Of a stretch of DNA of 64,000 bases, positions 63,444-64,000 are shown one piece after another. Made by a program: the position numbers and the translations under genes. The first letter of the stretch is position 1. The number at the start of each line of letters is the position of its first letter. The DNA comes from Arenibacter hampyeongensis. GTDB taxonomy: Bacteria; Bacteroidota; Bacteroidia; Flavobacteriales; Flavobacteriaceae. Location: assembly GCF_002909255.1 (NCBI RefSeq), contig NZ_PIOB01000005.1, positions 124,001 to 188,000 of the forward strand. The letters run 5' to 3'. A model generated the notes under the pieces. That model did not search any database. It worked only from the letters and a program-made list of their open reading frames with translations, and was not told the origin of the DNA.

Positions 63444-64000
63444 ATGAAATTTGATATAACAAAACACATAGGAAAGTTTTACCTCTGTTCGCTAATGTTG
63501 CTGACAACGGTGGGTTGTTCCGATTTTTTGGATGAATCCGATCCATCAAACCTAACACCGGACAGCTTTTACACTACAGCCAAACATGCCGAATCGGCCA
63601 TTGCTGCCGTTTATGCTGATGCTAGGTTCGTGGGAGACGGCGCGGGTATTTTCTCGTCCAATTGGCAATTATTGGAAGCAGTTACTGGAACTTCCACTAC
63701 CCAAACGGCACAGAACTCGGATTTAAACAACTTGTATTCCTTATCCTACGATGCAAATACATTGCATATTCGTAATTGGTGGCGTGGAGCGTATAAAGTC
63801 ATAGCCAACGCCAACTTAGTTCTTGAAAATGTACCTGGTATAGAAATGGACCCGGCACAAAAGAACAAAGTATTGGGAGAAGCGCGATTTTTTAGGGCTT
63901 GGGCTTACTTTTACGTTGTTAGACTTTGGGGAGATGTTCCTTTGATTACACTTCCACAAAGTGCCAATTCCGAAGACTTTAACCCTACCCGTAGCCCTCA
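63444..64000 (+). CDS. SusD/RagB-family lipoprotein (3' end cut by window)
   Basis: The frame is open from the ATG at 63444 to the end of the window, giving about 185 residues. The signal peptide ends in a lipobox (TTVGC) followed by SDFLDESDPSNLTPDSFYTT, the common SusD mature start. The helical-core motif EARFFRAWAYFYVVRLWGDVP is present. It is the partner of the SusC encoded just upstream. Confidence 0.93.
   Translation, partial: MKFDITKHIGKFYLCSLMLLTTVGCSDFLDESDPSNLTPDSFYTTAKHAESAIAAVYADARFVGDGAGIFSSNWQLLEAVTGTSTTQTAQNSDLNNLYSLSYDANTLHIRNWWRGAYKVIANANLVLENVPGIEMDPAQKNKVLGEARFFRAWAYFYVVRLWGDVPLITLPQSANSEDFNPTRSP

Noticed and set aside
1-64000. CRISPR arrays, tRNA or rRNA genes, insertion sequences and phage genes
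   Set aside because: Looked for regularly spaced repeats, cloverleaf-like clusters, transposase motifs and terminal repeats; none seen by eye.

Overview
The window looks like chromosomal DNA of a marine or environmental Bacteroidota, most likely a flavobacterium. The evidence is four SusC/SusD-type pairs, a FecI/FecR pair, lipoproteins with short lipoboxes, few recognisable Shine-Dalgarno sites, and tightly packed operons of nutrient-scavenging genes. The species cannot be named from the sequence alone. I saw no tRNA, rRNA, CRISPR array, insertion sequence or phage gene.

Layout. (1) Positions 1-14999: a sialoglycan/sialic-acid utilisation locus read leftward. It runs SusC, SusD, N-acetylneuraminate lyase, a two-domain sialate O-acetylesterase, GH20 hexosaminidase, AGE-type epimerase, GH33 sialidase and a PhyH-type oxygenase. 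A divergent FadR-type GntR regulator and a truncated creatininase-family hydrolase lie at the left edge. (2) 15415-22498: a small predicted outer-membrane protein, then a SusC/SusD pair followed by a LacI-type regulator, with no enzyme of its own. (3) 23083-33138: a phytate/organophosphate module made of a TonB-dependent receptor, a purple acid phosphatase, a two-component system, a PepSY-like lipoprotein, a tandem-domain beta-propeller phytase and a PafA-type alkaline phosphatase. (4) 33390-43211: a complete myo-inositol catabolic operon (iolJ, B, C, D, a Na+/solute symporter, A, E, G). (5) 43539-50618: an ECF sigma factor, FecR anti-sigma factor, STN-containing SusC and SusD. (6) 50790-57422: an ethanolamine-type permease, a glutamine-synthetase-like ligase, an aldehyde dehydrogenase, an iron-type alcohol dehydrogenase and a class I glutamine amidotransferase. 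(7) 57534-64000: a GH92 alpha-mannosidase facing away from a SusC/SusD pair cut by the window end.

How the parts work together. Modules 3 and 4 adjoin and form a plausible continuous route: phytate is captured and dephosphorylated outside the cytoplasm, free inositol is imported by the symporter, and the iol enzymes take it to DHAP and acetyl-CoA. Module 6 has the enzyme set expected for breaking down an amino alcohol, most simply ethanolamine, through gamma-glutamylated intermediates. It resembles the Puu polyamine pathway, with an alcohol dehydrogenase in place of the amine oxidase. This is the least described system in the window.

Two repeated palindromes suggest regulons. TGCAAACCTTTGCA occurs before the orphan SusC, before iolJ and before the GH92 gene, and is a good candidate operator for the LacI protein. 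A TATGT-N3-ACATA-like site occurs before the GntR gene, before nanA (degenerate) and before the sialic-acid SusC, and is a candidate operator for the FadR-type protein. All functional assignments rest on reading motifs by eye; no database search was run.
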